Notes under the pieces: model-generated | The model's input: only the letters and a program-made list of their open reading frames with translations | The model's database searches: none | Told to the model about the DNA's origin: nothing | Program-made: the position numbers and the translations under genes | From: Paragorgia papillata | Taxonomy: Eukaryota > Cnidaria > Anthozoa > Scleralcyonacea > Coralliidae | DNA length: 64,000 bases | Assembly (NCBI GenBank): GCA_035771165.1 | Contig: JAWNZC010000291.1 | Coordinates: 1,137,001-1,201,000, forward strand | Direction: 5' to 3' | Shown here: in pieces, positions 35,666 to 47,477 of the stretch | Layout of the letters: the number at the start of each line of letters is the position of its first letter | Position numbering within the stretch: position 1 is the stretch's first letter

Positions 35666-35978
35666 TTAAAGGTAATGTCCAGTCCAATCTGCGCATGTAC
35701 AAAACTAAGGTTTACTTCTTCGTTTATAAAAATATACTGATACCTTATTCAAGATTGTAAGCTTTTCTTGCTTCCTCTTCATTACTTGTACCCAAAACAA
35801 AACATTTTCAGAAGAAATCCGAAGAGATATCCTCACCGAATCACGTGGTTTCCATGTCGCTTCTAACGGTTTACATTGAGCTGAGTACTTCATGTAATTA
35901 TCTACGAATGTCATGTTTGAGGGTCCCGATAAACAAAGATGCGGATCATGCGCAGAACGGACTGGACAGCACCTTTAA
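35666..35978. mobile_element. TIR element TTAAAGGTRMTGTCCAGTCC, 313 bp
   Basis: Ends TTAAAGGTAATGTCCAGTCC and GGACTGGACAGCACCTTTAA are inverted, followed inward by TCTGCGCATG and CATGCGCAGA. No ORF of note. Confidence 0.8.
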
Positions 35979-35987
35979 TCTCCGTTG

Positions 35988-36055
35988 TGCTGCAAGGGTT
36001 TTTCGCTGGGTTCTCCAGTTTTCCTCCCTCCATAAAGTCAGCGTAGATGATAGCT
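35988..36055 (+). mobile_element. Isolated central domain of the 5S-derived SINE
   Basis: TTTTTCGCTGGGTTCTCCAG followed by TTTTCCTCCCTCCATAAAGT matches the middle of the SINE copies at 55905-56195 and 62815-63113, here on the plus strand and without the 5S head. It may be a truncated copy or another SINE sharing the domain. Confidence 0.6.
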
Positions 36056-36720
36056 GTGCTTTGTGGTCTGAGACGTGTAGTATGGATTTACAGGGGTGTG
36101 TGTGTGTGAGGGGGGGTGTGCGCACCCCCCTGGCCCTTGGCCAAGGAGGTGCAGGGGGGGTGCCAATTACTCAATTAGTGCCTTGCTGCAGAGGGATAAG
36201 ACGTGGATTTCATTGAAAATGTCAATCACATTTCTAATGTCTAGCTTCCTTGTGATATCCCTAATAAAATCCATAATAAAATGTCCACTTTATCCCTAAA
36301 TTTATTTGCCACCTTCCAGGTTTGATAAAATACGCTATTGAAAACACGATTTAAAACTTTTAAATCTTTCTTCAAAGTACCATCAGAATGCAGGAAATGC
36401 CATTTCAGAGGTCCAAATTTCAAAAAATTTCCGGGGGGGGGGCATTTTCCTAGGAATGGTTTCACTAAGGTTACAAAAATTCTAGATCTGCCCCTGCAGC
36501 ACCCCCCCTACCAGATCAAGCTGGATCCATCACTGGTTGTATGGTGGCTGCCAGGAACGTCTTTGATAATGATAATACCATTACCTTCAACTAACTTGGG
36601 TAAGTTGACCTGGGTTGTGCATTAATTGTATATACCCACTGGCCAAGTCATCGTTTAATAATCAATTAATTCATTAATGATTATCCCTCTTGGTCCATTT
36701 CAGTATCACAGAGCATTTAC
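36056..36720. other. GC-rich degenerate repeat material
   Basis: Runs of G and C (GGGGGGTGTGCGCACCCCCC, GGGGGGGG at about 36433) and CCCCTGCAGCACCCCCC. Looks like decayed transposon ends. No gene. Confidence 0.4.
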
Positions 36721-36761
36721 ACAAAGAAATACCCTGTTTACCATGAGTTACTACTATTACT

Positions 36762-37062
36762 GTGTTTACATTAGTTTACACTTATATTACCAAAACTGAC
36801 GATGCGCGGCATGACCGCAAAAAAAAACATGTCATATTTTCTGCCCAAAACATCAACGAATCTGTCTGCATTCCTAGACCTTTTTGGTTGGAGAATTCAA
36901 AAGTAGCAAATGGACCAATCATATTTCAGTGACCTCACAGTGTCAATTTCAAAAGCTAAGGAATGCAGACGGATTTGTTAATGTTTTGGTGGAAAACATG
37001 ACATGTTTATTTCAGGCCATGCCATGGATCATCCGTTTTGGTAATATGTGTACAGTTATATA
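36762..37062. mobile_element. Inverted-repeat element downstream of the YjbQ gene
   Basis: Complementary blocks TTACCAAAACTGACGATGCG / CCGTTTTGGTAA, AACATGTCATATTTTC / GAAAACATGACATGTT and GAATCTGTCTGCATTCCTAG / AAGGAATGCAGACGGATTTG pair across a centre at about 36910. No coding content. Confidence 0.75.
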
Positions 37063-37274
37063 AAATTCACCAGTAATAATTAGATTATAAAGATTGGTGC
37101 AACAGTTTATAACTGTTCCACATTTAGTCACTTCAGTGAGAAATTAAAAGGTTTGTTTGACATGCAAATTGAATTTACATGTGTAGAATCATGAGTTACT
37201 GAATTTAGGAGTTTCCACACAACAACGCAATACCTACACACCTCCATGAATCTCTCATCTGACAATGGTTCCAT

Positions 37275-38889
37275 TCATGTCTGTGTTCCTTGAAGTGTCA
37301 CAACGATCTTTCTTGAGCTAGCGTGATTACGATGTTCACAAAGCCAGATTCCTTGCCATGTGCCCAGATTCAGTTTTCCATTTGTTATTGGAATCGTTAG
37401 ACTGGCTCCCATAAGGCTAGTCTTTACATGAGCTAAACCAAGAAAATAAATACTTGATTAAAAACAGTGTCACAATAGGGCCATTTAAAGGGGATTGGCA
37501 ATAAAAATTAAGTTTGGCTTATTTGAAAGAACAATTGTAAAATTGTCACAGAAGATCTTTTACAACATTTTCGTATCTTTTTTCATTTTCAAGATATTTC
37601 AATTTGTTTAATATGTAAATGAGATGGTCTCTAACGTCATGAGCAGGGTACAGTATTTTCATACAGAGCAAAATCACTTACATATCTATAATTGATCAAC
37701 ATGAGATGTTCAGCGTCGCAAGGAGTTTTTATGTGCACAGTTTCAAATGATTTCATTGCTTTTGCCACATGTGAAAATATTTTACCCTGCTCATGACGTC
37801 AGAGACCATATCGTTTACATATCAAACAAACTGAAATATCTTGAAAACGAAGAAAGATATGAAAAAATTGTCAAAGATCTTCTGTTACAATTTTATGAAT
37901 TCTTTCAAATTAGACAAACTTAATTTTTATTGCCAATGCCCTTTAATGGAGAAAATAAGTCGTGACTTAATTAAGACACATCCTATTTAAGTTATGAACA
38001 CACTCATATAAATTGTCAATTTGTTCATGGCCAAAGTAAGTCGTGACCAGGAGTTGAAAGCTAGTCCAAAATAAGTTGCAACTTATTAGAAATCAATCCA
38101 TAATCCCCAACCAGAAATTTATGGACAATTGACCTTTGAGAAGCTTGTGGGATGCTCAGTAAATTCAACTCGTCTCAATTCACACTCATAACACTAAAAT
38201 TTGACACAGGCATTGCCATATCCAGAAATAATTTGGGTCATACACATGATGAGTGGCAAATTTGTGACAATATTTTAATTTCAAGGGTGCGAGAACCCTC
38301 TAAGGTGGTCGAGGGACAAGCCTCCCCCTAAAATTTAGGTGATTTTTAACATTTTGAGGGGTACTGTAATTTATGATTTTTTGGCCACCTAGTTTGAGTG
38401 CCTAAACCAGTCTACCAGTGTCTCAACCCCCCTGGACATAGCTCTACTAGAGAGCATAAGCTGAACAGAGGTGTAGCCAGAAGAGGGCCCAGCCCCCCTG
38501 AGAACATTTGGCTTCATATGCCTAAGTTAAGCTGCCCCCCAGGTTTTCCTGACCCCCCCCCCCCTTGATATACAACCCTGGCCACCGCTGAAGCTGAACC
38601 AAATCTATATTGTACCTGGCATATCATCAGGTCCTTCTAGAGTATGTTTATAAGGAGCATCTTCAGGTGCTAATCTATTCAACATCATCTCCATGTCAGT
38701 CCTCACAGATGAATCCCAACACTCATTCAAACAAAGACTTGCAGACGTATGTTGTAGCAAGAGGTTGGCTAGACCAACTTTATACTTCTTTAACTCGGGT
38801 ATTCTCTGGATTTCATCAGTAATAATGTGTACTCCGCGTCTTTTAGCTTGAATTGAAACTACTGTTTGGTGCCAAACTGTCTCACACAT
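37275..38889 (-). CDS. YjbQ/UPF0047 family protein, complete, two coding exons
   Basis: Exon 1 38889-38616 and exon 2 37432-37275 join in phase 1 (432 nt, 143 aa, the usual size). The family signatures are all present: [10 protein letters not shown] near residue 18, [11 protein letters not shown] (46-56), D59 and R63-x-D65, EGPDDMPAHVK (85-95), then [12 protein letters not shown] (115-126). The histidines H47, H93 and H125 are the likely metal or phosphate ligands. Bacterial YjbQ shows weak thiamine-phosphate synthase activity; the true cellular role is unsettled. I chose the ATG at 38889, which aligns with bacterial starts. An acceptor-like site at 38917 suggests a 5' UTR intron. The intron contains a TIR element (37490-37945). 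The gene is head to head with DUS4L. Confidence 0.92.
37490..37945. mobile_element. Long-TIR element TTAAAGGGSATTGGCAAYAAA, copy 1
   Basis: Arms of about 180 bp: TTAAAGGGGATTGGCAATAA, AAATTAAGTTTG, GTATCTTTYTTCRTTTTCAA, GATATTTCAATTTGTTTAAT, then TGACGTCATGAGC-like words. Copies: 51352-51778 (complete), and one arm in the 28.8-30.3 kb duplication. Lies inside the YjbQ intron. Confidence 0.85.
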
Positions 38890-39335
38890 GCCACACACAG
38901 ACCGGCTAATTATATCCTAAAAAAAGATAGTTAAACTCCTTAAAAGACCTTCATTTACCAATAACTAAGTATAATAATATCAAATACACTTATTAATAAT
39001 TTAATTTGCTTAAAGATACTCACTTTTCTTAATTTTTTTGAGGGAAAAAGACGAAAAACTCGCAACAGTTGACACATGGAAATTTAAATGACCATTTGCT
39101 AATATTGAGCCCGCTAATATGAACATCCAGCGGAAAAACACAATAAAAAACAATATGGCGGATTTTGTTGTTGTTGTGAATTGCTTTTGTGTCCGCTAAA
39201 TTCAGTAAATTAAACACTAAAATCGTGATATTATTTAAAGTTGAGATGTTTTAAGAGTAATTTAAGGATTATAGACTTGAGATCAATGATTGATTTGTTG
39301 TTTGGGGAATGGATTGATTGTAAATTCTGTGACGG
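38890..39335. promoter_or_regulatory. Shared upstream region of divergent YjbQ and DUS4L genes
   Basis: Only about 450 bp separates the two start codons, which point away from each other, so the promoters must lie here. It is AT-rich with no obvious TATA placement. The location follows from the gene layout and not from a recognised motif. Confidence 0.5.
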
Positions 39336-42300
39336 ATGACCACAAAACGTTGCGGTGTCGTTCAAAATTGCTTGGACAAAAAGGATTTGAAAACATGGAA
39401 AAAACCTTTAGAGCTATTTGAGGGAAAGGACGTGGTGAGAATATGCGCTCCAATGGTTAGATATTCCAAGTAAGTGACGGTAGAAAGGAGAACATATGCG
39501 ATTGCCTATCACTGAACTAATAAACGTAAATTTCTAATGTTTTTACACTAATTTTGAGTATCGAAAAACTTGAATAGCCATATAATAAAATGATGTATTA
39601 ACCTCGTTTACTTGGTCTGTACGGGAAAATATCAGATCTCGTGGCTTGGTTCGTACTGTCAAGACCTCAGTCTGATATTTTCCCGTACAGACCTCGTTCG
39701 CAGTTAATAATCTCTTAGTATACATTAGTACACACATGTATACAATGTAATTTACATTTAATAATTTATTTGTAATTTATTAGGTTGCCATTTAGATGCC
39801 TTGTAAGAAGGTGAGAATAGAAGGTCATACTGTAGCACCATTGATACGAAAAAATATCAGGTTAACAACCAGACGAGTAAAATCATCTGGCATTAGAGAC
39901 AGTAAAATAATAAACAGGTCTTTCCTGGCCCCCTCAAGAGTGATTTAATGTGTGTTTACTTTATATTGAAGGTATGGATGTGATTTGGCTCATACTCCTA
40001 TGATAATTTCTGATTCATTTATCCAGTCTGTCAAAGCAAGAGACAGTGACTTCACAACAAACTCCTGTAAGGACACTTTACTGCATCTGGATACCATGAT
40101 ATCTGGCATACTCTGGCTCAATATATTTTTACATTCTTATATATTTTGTTACTAACACTCAAAACAGCTTTCAAGGCAGAGAATGAATGTGTAGAAAGAG
40201 CTATATAATATTTGATGGATTTTTTCTATTGTTTTCCTTCCTTCAATACTGCAGTGGACCGTCCACTTATCGTTCAATTTGCAGCAAGATGTGGCAAAGA
40301 TTTGGCAGATGCTACAGAAATTATTGCTCCGTATGTATCAAAGTCCATACTATAAAAGTTCATCTTTATCTTAGATAAAGAAAATCGTAGAAAACATGCA
40401 AGGCTTTTGTGCCTTTCATCTAAGACATGTATTCTGAAAACAATTCTACTTTGTTTTTGATTTTCCAGATTTGCTGATGGGGTTGATATAAACTGTGGTT
40501 GTCCTCAAAGGTTATAGATGTGATTAGACTTTATTCATAAATGGCCGATGATTTAAAATCCTTTTATGTGCATATAAATGAGCCTCATTCTTTTGAATTT
40601 CATCACATGAAAACAAGTTCAGAGGGGCTATTAATTTATAATGCACATAAAAGAATATTAATTCCACTATGGTCTAGATATTAATTTAATAATTTAAGAT
40701 AACTGATTATAATGACCTAGCCATGTATGGCATAAAAAGCATCTCTCCATCACTCCCTGTTTTTCATCTTTCAATACAGATGGGCCATGAAGGCAGGGTA
40801 TGGTGCATGTCTTATCAAAAATCCTGAGTTGGTTGCAGATATGGTGAAACAAACAAAACAAAGAGTTGGTGATAATTTTTCTGTGTCCATGAAAATTAGA
40901 ATCCATAATGAAAAAAGGTTATTTCATTATTTTAAAGATACTACTGTATTATTCACCAATTACTATTATATTTTTTAGCCTAGAGTAAATTGAATGATTG
41001 TTACTGTTCATATAATAAATTGATTGTAGTCCTGCAGATATTTCAAACTTAATATGTTTTTTCTTCACACAGACAAACAGTAGATTTATGTCAAAAAGCT
41101 GAGCGTGCTGGTGTCTCATGGATCACAGTTCACGGTAGAACTGTAGAACAGCGTTCAGAGCCATGTAGCTTGGAAGCAATCAAAATGGTAGGCACCAAAA
41201 GTTCAACAGAAATTTACAAAAAGAACTATTAAACATTCATGCATGAATTACTAAACCTTCTGATATACAATTTAATATATTAAATTAAGTAATTAACCCT
41301 TTTACTCCCAAATATGGAATTTTCCGCACTTTATTATTTTACTCTGTCTATAACGCCAGATGATTTTACTCATTGAAGAGAGAGCTCCTGGAACGTTGGG
41401 AGTGAAAAGGTTAAAATATGTTCTTCATAATTTAATTCAGATAACAGACAGTGTCTCAATACCAGTTATCGCAAATGGTGATATCAAATGTGAAGCAGAT
41501 ATTCAGAATGTCTGTGAAAAAGCTGGTGTCAATGGTAGGCTTTTCTTGCATGGTTATTTAAAATAAATATATTTGTCCAATATGTCCAACCATGGTTGAT
41601 TCTGTAGTATATGATATTGATTTTTCATATTTCTCTGTTACTGGTATTTTTTCATGCGTTTCAGGTGTTATGGCTGCAAGGGGAATTTTAAATAATCCAG
41701 CAATGTTTGCAGGCTTTGATAGCTTGCCAGCAGAGTGCATTCAAGACTGGGTAAGACCTATCTAGCCACTGTACTGTACTGTATACTAGTGTACTGTACT
41801 GTATGTATACTAGTGTACTGTATACTATACTGTACTTTAATATACTGTACTGACACTGTACTGTACTCTAAGTGTACTGTACTGTACTGTACTGTAAGTG
41901 TTAGTGTACTGTAAATGTACTCTACTGTAAGTCAGTGTACTGTACTGTGTACTGTACTGTATACTGTACTGTATACTAGTGTACTGTAATGTACATTGCA
42001 CTATGATGTACTGTACTGTAATGTACTGTAATGCAGAAATAACAACACAAGCAAACAAATATGACAACTTACTAGTTAACTTAGAAGTTCATTTTTGTAA
42101 ATTCCAGGAAAGGCTGCATGTTATTGGTGGCTGAATAAAATGAAAATAAAAAGTAGATTGTTATGGAAGTATTTATTTATAAAAATATTTCTACAGAAAA
42201 GCTTCACTTACCATGAAAGTGATTTTCAGTCCTACTGTCAAGATTGTCCAAGAACTTCACCTTATACATTGTATTTTATCTTTTCATCATAATTTTCTGT

Positions 42301-42510
42301 TTCTTCCAGCTCAACATAAGTCTTTCCTTGGGTATTTCATTCACATCTTTTCATCACCATCTTATTTATATGATGGAAAAAGTCCTGAATAAACCAGAGA
42401 GAAGAGTCTTCAACACACTAAAAAGTATACCAGCAATTTTGGATTATCTGTCTGAAGAACTTGGAATAACAATGACTAAAGATTTTATACCTTTGAAAAA
42501 ATGTGAATAA
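39336..42510 (+). CDS. DUS4L: tRNA-dihydrouridine synthase 4-like, complete, ten coding exons
   Basis: Exons 39336-39469, 39784-39810, 39972-40066, 40255-40330, 40469-40510, 40780-40917, 41073-41187, 41441-41534, 41665-41750 and 42310-42510 join in frame (1008 nt, 335 aa; human DUS4L 317 aa). FMN-site CAPMVRYSK (37-45), RPLIVQFAA, the catalytic-cysteine block DINCGCPQR (117-125, C122), AGYGACLI, SMKIRIH, SWITVHGRTVEQR, IPVIANGDI and GVMAARGILNNPAMFAG are all present. The enzyme reduces uridine to dihydrouridine in the tRNA D loop (position 20a/20b in yeast Dus4) with NADPH. All splice sites are GT-AG. A 27-bp micro-exon (exon 2) encodes most of LPFRCLVRR. Intron 1 has a foldback (39597-39712) and intron 9 a pentanucleotide repeat. 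Confidence 0.95.
39597..39712. repeat. Foldback in DUS4L intron 1
   Basis: GTCTGTACGGGAAAATATCA and TGATATTTTCCCGTACAGAC are perfect inverted words, with CTCGTT/AACGAG partial complement outside them. Confidence 0.85.
41763..42035. repeat. (ACTGT)n pentanucleotide repeat in DUS4L intron 9
   Basis: ACTGT/GTACT units are interrupted by ATACTAGT and AAGTGT variants. The 76-aa antisense ORF is a translation of the repeat. Confidence 0.93.
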
Positions 42511-42575
42511 AAAAGCCATTTATGTTTTAGATTTGTTGTCGTTGTCATTTCTCTTGTTGGTGTAAGCAGGTTAGG

Positions 42576-43045
42576 AGGAAAGAATGAAGGCAAGAAAGAA
42601 GGAAGGAAGGAAAAAAGGAAAAAGAAGGAAGGAAAGAAGAAAGGAAAGAAGGAAGGAAAGAAAGAAGGAAGGGAAGGGAAGGAAAGAAGAAAGGAAGGAA
42701 AGACAGAAGGAAGGAAGGAAGGAAGGAAAGGAAGGAGAGAAGGAAAGGAAATAAGGAAGGAAAGAAGAAAGGAAAGAAGGAAAGAATGAAGGAAAGGAAA
42801 GAAGGAAAGGAAATAAGGAAGGAACAGAAGGAAAGAAGGAAGGAAGGAAAGAAGGAAGGAAGGGAGGAAAGGAAAGGAAAGAAGGAAGGGAAGAAGGAAA
42901 GGAAATAAGGAAGGAAAGGAAATATGGAAGGAAAGGAAAGAAGGAAAGGAAATAAGGAAGGAAGGGAAGAAGGAAAGGAAATAAGGAAGGAAAGGAAATA
43001 AGGAAGGGAAGGAAAGGAAATAAGGAAGGAAAGAAAGAAAGGAAT
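42576..43045. repeat. GGAA/GAAA purine tract upstream of RPIA
   Basis: About 470 bp of almost pure purine on the plus strand (AAGGAAGG, AAAGGAAATAAGG) occupies nearly the whole DUS4L-RPIA gap and ends about 75 bp before the RPIA start. Antisense frames of about 170-200 aa rich in F, P, S and L are translations of the tract. Confidence 0.95.
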
Positions 43046-43118
43046 GAAACAAAAGCAAGCAAACACGTTCCGTTCACAAAGGCAACCGCTGTGCGTAAGT
43101 CACTGCTGTACTCAAATC

Positions 43119-46100
43119 ATGCTTCGGACTATTCGTAGAAGTTTAGAATTTTCTGATCACTTTCCAAGATACAATCAGAGAAGCCACATAGTTCGTTTTA
43201 CTTCCATGGAAGCTGCAAAGAAGGCTGCAGCTTGTGCTGCCATTGACAAACACGTCAAGGTAATTTAATAAATGTGACAAAGTTTCTCACCATGTGTCCA
43301 TGTCCAATATTCGTGCCAAATGTTTGGGTAGTAGTTTGACCGCATATATTGCAGGCTGAATAGACTGTTTTTACAATATACACTCTGTTATAATCATAAT
43401 TATCGAATCTAATGTTCTTGCCAAGTATTCTCGCCTGGTGTACAATGTGCACTGCATGTAGATCGGTAAACCACGTGTCCGTTTGTAAGTTTATTAATTT
43501 ATAAATATTTGCAAACTTTTAATAATATAGTTTTCAACTCCATTGAAGCTGGTCAGAAAAGTTGTGATGCACTGAAATGTTTGTAATAAATCAATTTCTT
43601 GATTTTCCAGACTAATCAAGTCATTGGTATTGGCAGTGGATCAACTATTGTCCCAGCAGTGAAACGATTGGGTATAAATTTAATTAACTGTTAATAAAAT
43701 ATTATTAACGTTTAATAGAGATTACTTACTTTTAGTACTCTTCTGTCTTGAATGAACAGCTGAAAGAGTGAAGGAAGAAAATCTTGAAGTGAAATGTGTG
43801 CCAACCTCATTTCAGGCAAGTTTGCCAATACGAGTGCCAACATGATAGAGTACTACCAGGGGGGTGTTGGTAGGAACCATGAGGAACCATGGGTGGTGCC
43901 ATATATATGTGGGGGGTGGGGTCTGTGGGGGTGACGCACACTACAACACTAGTGTTGAGACATACAGTACTGGAGTTGGTACAGTAGCAGTCCTGACCCA
44001 AAATGCCCTGCAGGCAAATTTGAATCTCTTCAAATTCCAGTGTGAAACCACTTGCCTTTGCTTGCTTGGGTTCCCATTGCAATTTCTCCACTTGTTCTCC
44101 CAAACTTCCCCTTCTCTATTTCGCTAAATATTAAATGTTAACTATACTGTAATAGCAACATTTCCTGTTCTCATCAGGCGAAGCAACTCATTGTTGAAAA
44201 CGGGTTATTCCTGAGTGACCTGAGCAGAAATCCAAAGGTAATATTTAGCAATAGCACCTATTTATTACTTACAATAATTACATGTACAATTAAAAAAATA
44301 AAATCTGAACTTCCAGAAAAGAGGACTTTTTTCTGGATTTGGGAGGGCAATTTTTGGTGGTGGTGTCTTATTTTGGGACAAGCTCCTCCCTTTGGGACAA
44401 GCTCCTCCTCCCTCAGTCCCATGAACTATCAACTGATATATTATTGGATATGTGTGATTATATACCATAATAAGAACGTACCATTCTGTTGCATATCTTC
44501 ATCACAAGAGACCTGGATTCCCAGATAATTGGATACCAGTAATACTATTTAATTCAGTTCTTTGCCATAACTCTGGTCTGTTTTGGAAATTTCTTGTTCT
44601 GTAATTATTGCGGCTTTGGTCAAGATGTTCTTCACAACTTGTTTACATAATTACATTAACCTTTCCTTCTAAAGCTCGATGTTGCTTTTGATGGTGCAGA
44701 TGAAGTTGATGAGTCTTTAAATCTCATAAAGGGAGGAGGGTAAGGAAACAATACTAATCTCAAAAAATAAATCTGTTTCCCTAAGGCTGGGTGTGTGGTG
44801 TATCTTTGTGAGATAGAGTACCAAGTGTGGAGTTGAGAGAAAGAATGGGGATTAAGTTGGTGACTGATGTTGTGAGGTGGAACCAGTTGAGATAGCTGGG
44901 ACATGTGTTATGGAAAGATGATAGAGACTGGGTGAAAAAAGCATGTCATATGAGGTGTGAGAGGAAGAGGAAGGCTAAGGACGACATGGAGTCAGGTTGT
45001 AGAGAGGGACATCAGAGAGAGTGGTTGCAAAAAATGGACAATGCAAGAGAGAAGTGGGGAAAACTGCTGTGGGGAGCTGCTAGCCAATTTACCCTGCGTA
45101 AGTGGGGAAAATGGTTGTAAAACAAGTGTTGTTGTAAGATTGCCCACCTTTGTTATTAATGCACCAGTAATGGCAGTTCTTATTCGTTTTTTGTAGTGCT
45201 TGTTTAACACAGGAAAAAATTGTTGCATCATGTGCAGAGACTTTTATTGTTGTAGCCGATGAAAGGTATGGTGATACTAAGATATTGTATTTTATGATTT
45301 GTCCTGTGCCCCATTCCTACCAAGGCAGTCATCAGATTTCAATAGTTGAACACATGATTAGCTCAGCTAGACATGTGAAAAATTTATTATACTGTATTGG
45401 TGTCACACACCAGATAGCAACTTAGTCCAATATTTGCTTCATGCCCTCCCTTTGACCAGTAAATTGCACTAGATCACCAATAACTAGACGTTTTTGCATA
45501 ATTGCCAAATAAAACAATGACTACAATGTACAGTACCATAACCATTATCTGTTGTTTCAGAAAAGATTCAAAACACTTTGGTCAACAGGTCAGTTGGGAG
45601 TATAAATTTCTATATTTTTAATTTCGGACCCTATTCTTCTATAATTCTAATTTCAAGTTCTTTTTACCTAATTATTTTACAGTCAAAATTGAATTACCAT
45701 CCCACTTCTGCTTGGTTAGTTGGTTGTGTATTTCTGTAGCCGCTACTGAAGCGTGAGGAAAGTCTAGCGATAAAAGTCGCCAATTCTTGATGTATATTCG
45801 TCTGTTGGTATCGATTTGGGATAAACATCCATTGTATTATGAATAAATGCCATGTAAAGCTAAATTATACTATTTATGTACAGTTTTCCACAAAATTTTT
45901 TCTCAGGCTTCGGTAGCGGCTACAGAAATACAGTAATACGCAACGAACTACAGAAGAAGTGGGAAGGTATTTCCATTTTGACTGTGTTGTTACCGTTACC
46001 ACAAGTGTTGTGGTAACTTTAGTTTATGATAGAAATACTTTTTTTGCACAATCGCATAATTATGAACGTTGCTTTTGTTTAATTTTATTTACTAAAAAAA

Positions 46101-47023
46101 GCATTTTCTTGGTATTTTCTTTTTTATTCAGTGGAAGCGTGGTGTGCCTGTAGAAGTCATTCCTATGGCGTATAGTCCTGTAATGTTAGCAATGCAAAGA
46201 TTGGGCGTGAATCCTGTGCTGCGTATGGCGAAAGAAAAAGCTGTAAGGCTTCTCAAAACTTTAACAAAATGAATTCGCACCAAAGACCAGGAATCAGTGT
46301 AGTATTTTCAAATGAAAGTTTCGATTCTATTCAATTTATCTTTATTTTATATAGGGTCCAGTTGTTACAGATAATGGGAACTTTGTAATAGATTTTCAAT
46401 TTGACAAGGTATAGCTTGAAAATAATGCCACAATTCTGAAAGGGAGAACCCTCAGACATCCTAGGCAGCAATGAGTTAACCTTTCGTTCCATGCATCGGT
46501 GCCATTTGGCACTTTTTATTCTTTCCAACGCCAGATGATTTTACTCGTCAAGGGAAGGCCTCCTGCGACGGTGGGAGGTAAAGGGTTAACAAGTGATTAA
46601 CCCACAGAAAAATAAAATTATTCTGAAACAAAATTAGTCTTGTTCCCTTTACAAGCTAGTGTTTTTGGAACAACACTGGAAAAGGCCAAAAACGTTAAAT
46701 TATTTTCATTTGTCGAACGTTAGCAAATAGGGATGTTTTATTATGGGATATCGATTGGTCTTTTTTGTCTTACTTTAGGTTCAAAGTTGGGAAGACTTAA
46801 ATAAAAATTTGATCATGATACCAGGTAAAAAAATGAGTTGGGTTTTTGAGATATCTCTAGTAACAGTTGGTACCTGCACGCTATGCGTACCTATTTTTAT
46901 GTATTTATTGTGTGTTTCGCTTCAGGTGTTGTCGAAACTGGATTGTTCATCAACATGGCAAGTGAAGTGATTTTTGGTAAATCTGACGGCACAACCTACA
47001 CACGTCGAAAAGAGAAAAAATAA
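43119..47023 (+). CDS. RPIA: Ribose-5-phosphate isomerase A, complete, eleven coding exons
   Basis: Exons 43119-43259, 43611-43671, 43760-43815, 44178-44237, 44675-44739, 45197-45265, 45561-45588, 46132-46242, 46355-46408, 46779-46824 and 46926-47023 join in frame (789 nt, 262 aa). Conserved blocks: GIGSGSTI (53-60), PTSFQAKQLI, FDGADEVD (111-118, the acidic catalytic loop), KGGGGACLTQEKI (from 125), IPMAYSPV-type block, GPVVTDNGN (198-206) and PGVVETGLFINMA. It interconverts ribose-5-phosphate and ribulose-5-phosphate in the non-oxidative pentose phosphate pathway. Exon 3 ends at TTTCAG followed by GCAAGT, so intron 3 is GC-AG; only this joint restores FQAKQL. The first 30 residues are extra and basic. 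A start at the internal Met (43206 region, MEAAKKAA) is an alternative. Confidence 0.95.
44815..45120 (+). mobile_element. LINE ORF2 C-terminal remnant in RPIA intron 5
   Basis: Three plus frames together carry the typical reverse-transcriptase ORF tail: WNQLR-like, GHVLWKDDRDWVKKA, RGKRK-like, TTWSQVVERDIRESG (frame shifted) and AREKWGKLLWGAA. Frameshifts and stops show a dead copy. This layout (GHVLR..D, GRP+.TW..VV..DL, WR) is common to the C-terminus of non-LTR retrotransposon polyproteins. Confidence 0.75.
45701..45962. mobile_element. TIR element in RPIA intron 7
   Basis: Ends CCCACTTCTGCTTGGTTAGT and ACGAACTACAGAAGAAGTGGG are imperfect inverted copies. TTCTGTAGCCGCTACTGAAGC and GCTTCGGTAGCGGCTACAGAA pair inside. 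Confidence 0.8.
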
Positions 47024-47477
47024 ATGCAGAAGTTCTAAGAAAAACTGGAAAGGAAACTGACCACGAATATATTCAAAAACCATGCCGGCTGTATATTCCA
47101 CGAAACTCTTTGGAACATTGGAAACACAAGTTGTACTAAATCCGTGGACTTTACTAGTTTCGACGTAAAACTTGATGTGTGCTTTCCTGGACCCTCTTTC
47201 CCCGACCCTTAACATGGCTCAATACAACAAAGTTATGAAAAATCTGGGGTTTCCCTTTAAACGTTTTTCAGTGTTGATTTGTCTTTTCAAAAGCGTTTAT
47301 ACATTTAATTTCTTTATTTAAATGGACATTAAAAATAGGCGGTCATTTATAAATAGCGTTTCGTGTATGCTGCTTTTGGAGCATATTAATGTTGTACGCT
47401 GGCGCAAAAATTATTTAGACATTTTTTGGTACGTGATTTTTGAAGTGATGTGGACTCTCCGATAAAAATTTAAAAAA
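47024..47477. other. Gap between convergent RPIA and ankyrin genes
   Basis: Both genes end here, 455 bp apart. It holds the 3' UTRs and probably polyadenylation signals. An antisense frame at 46922-47215 overlaps the RPIA last exon and is a shadow. Confidence 0.55.

Noticed and set aside
42444..43077. Three antisense F/P/S/L-rich ORFs of about 170-200 aa
   Set aside because: Translations of the GGAA purine tract. One overlaps the end of DUS4L only by chance.
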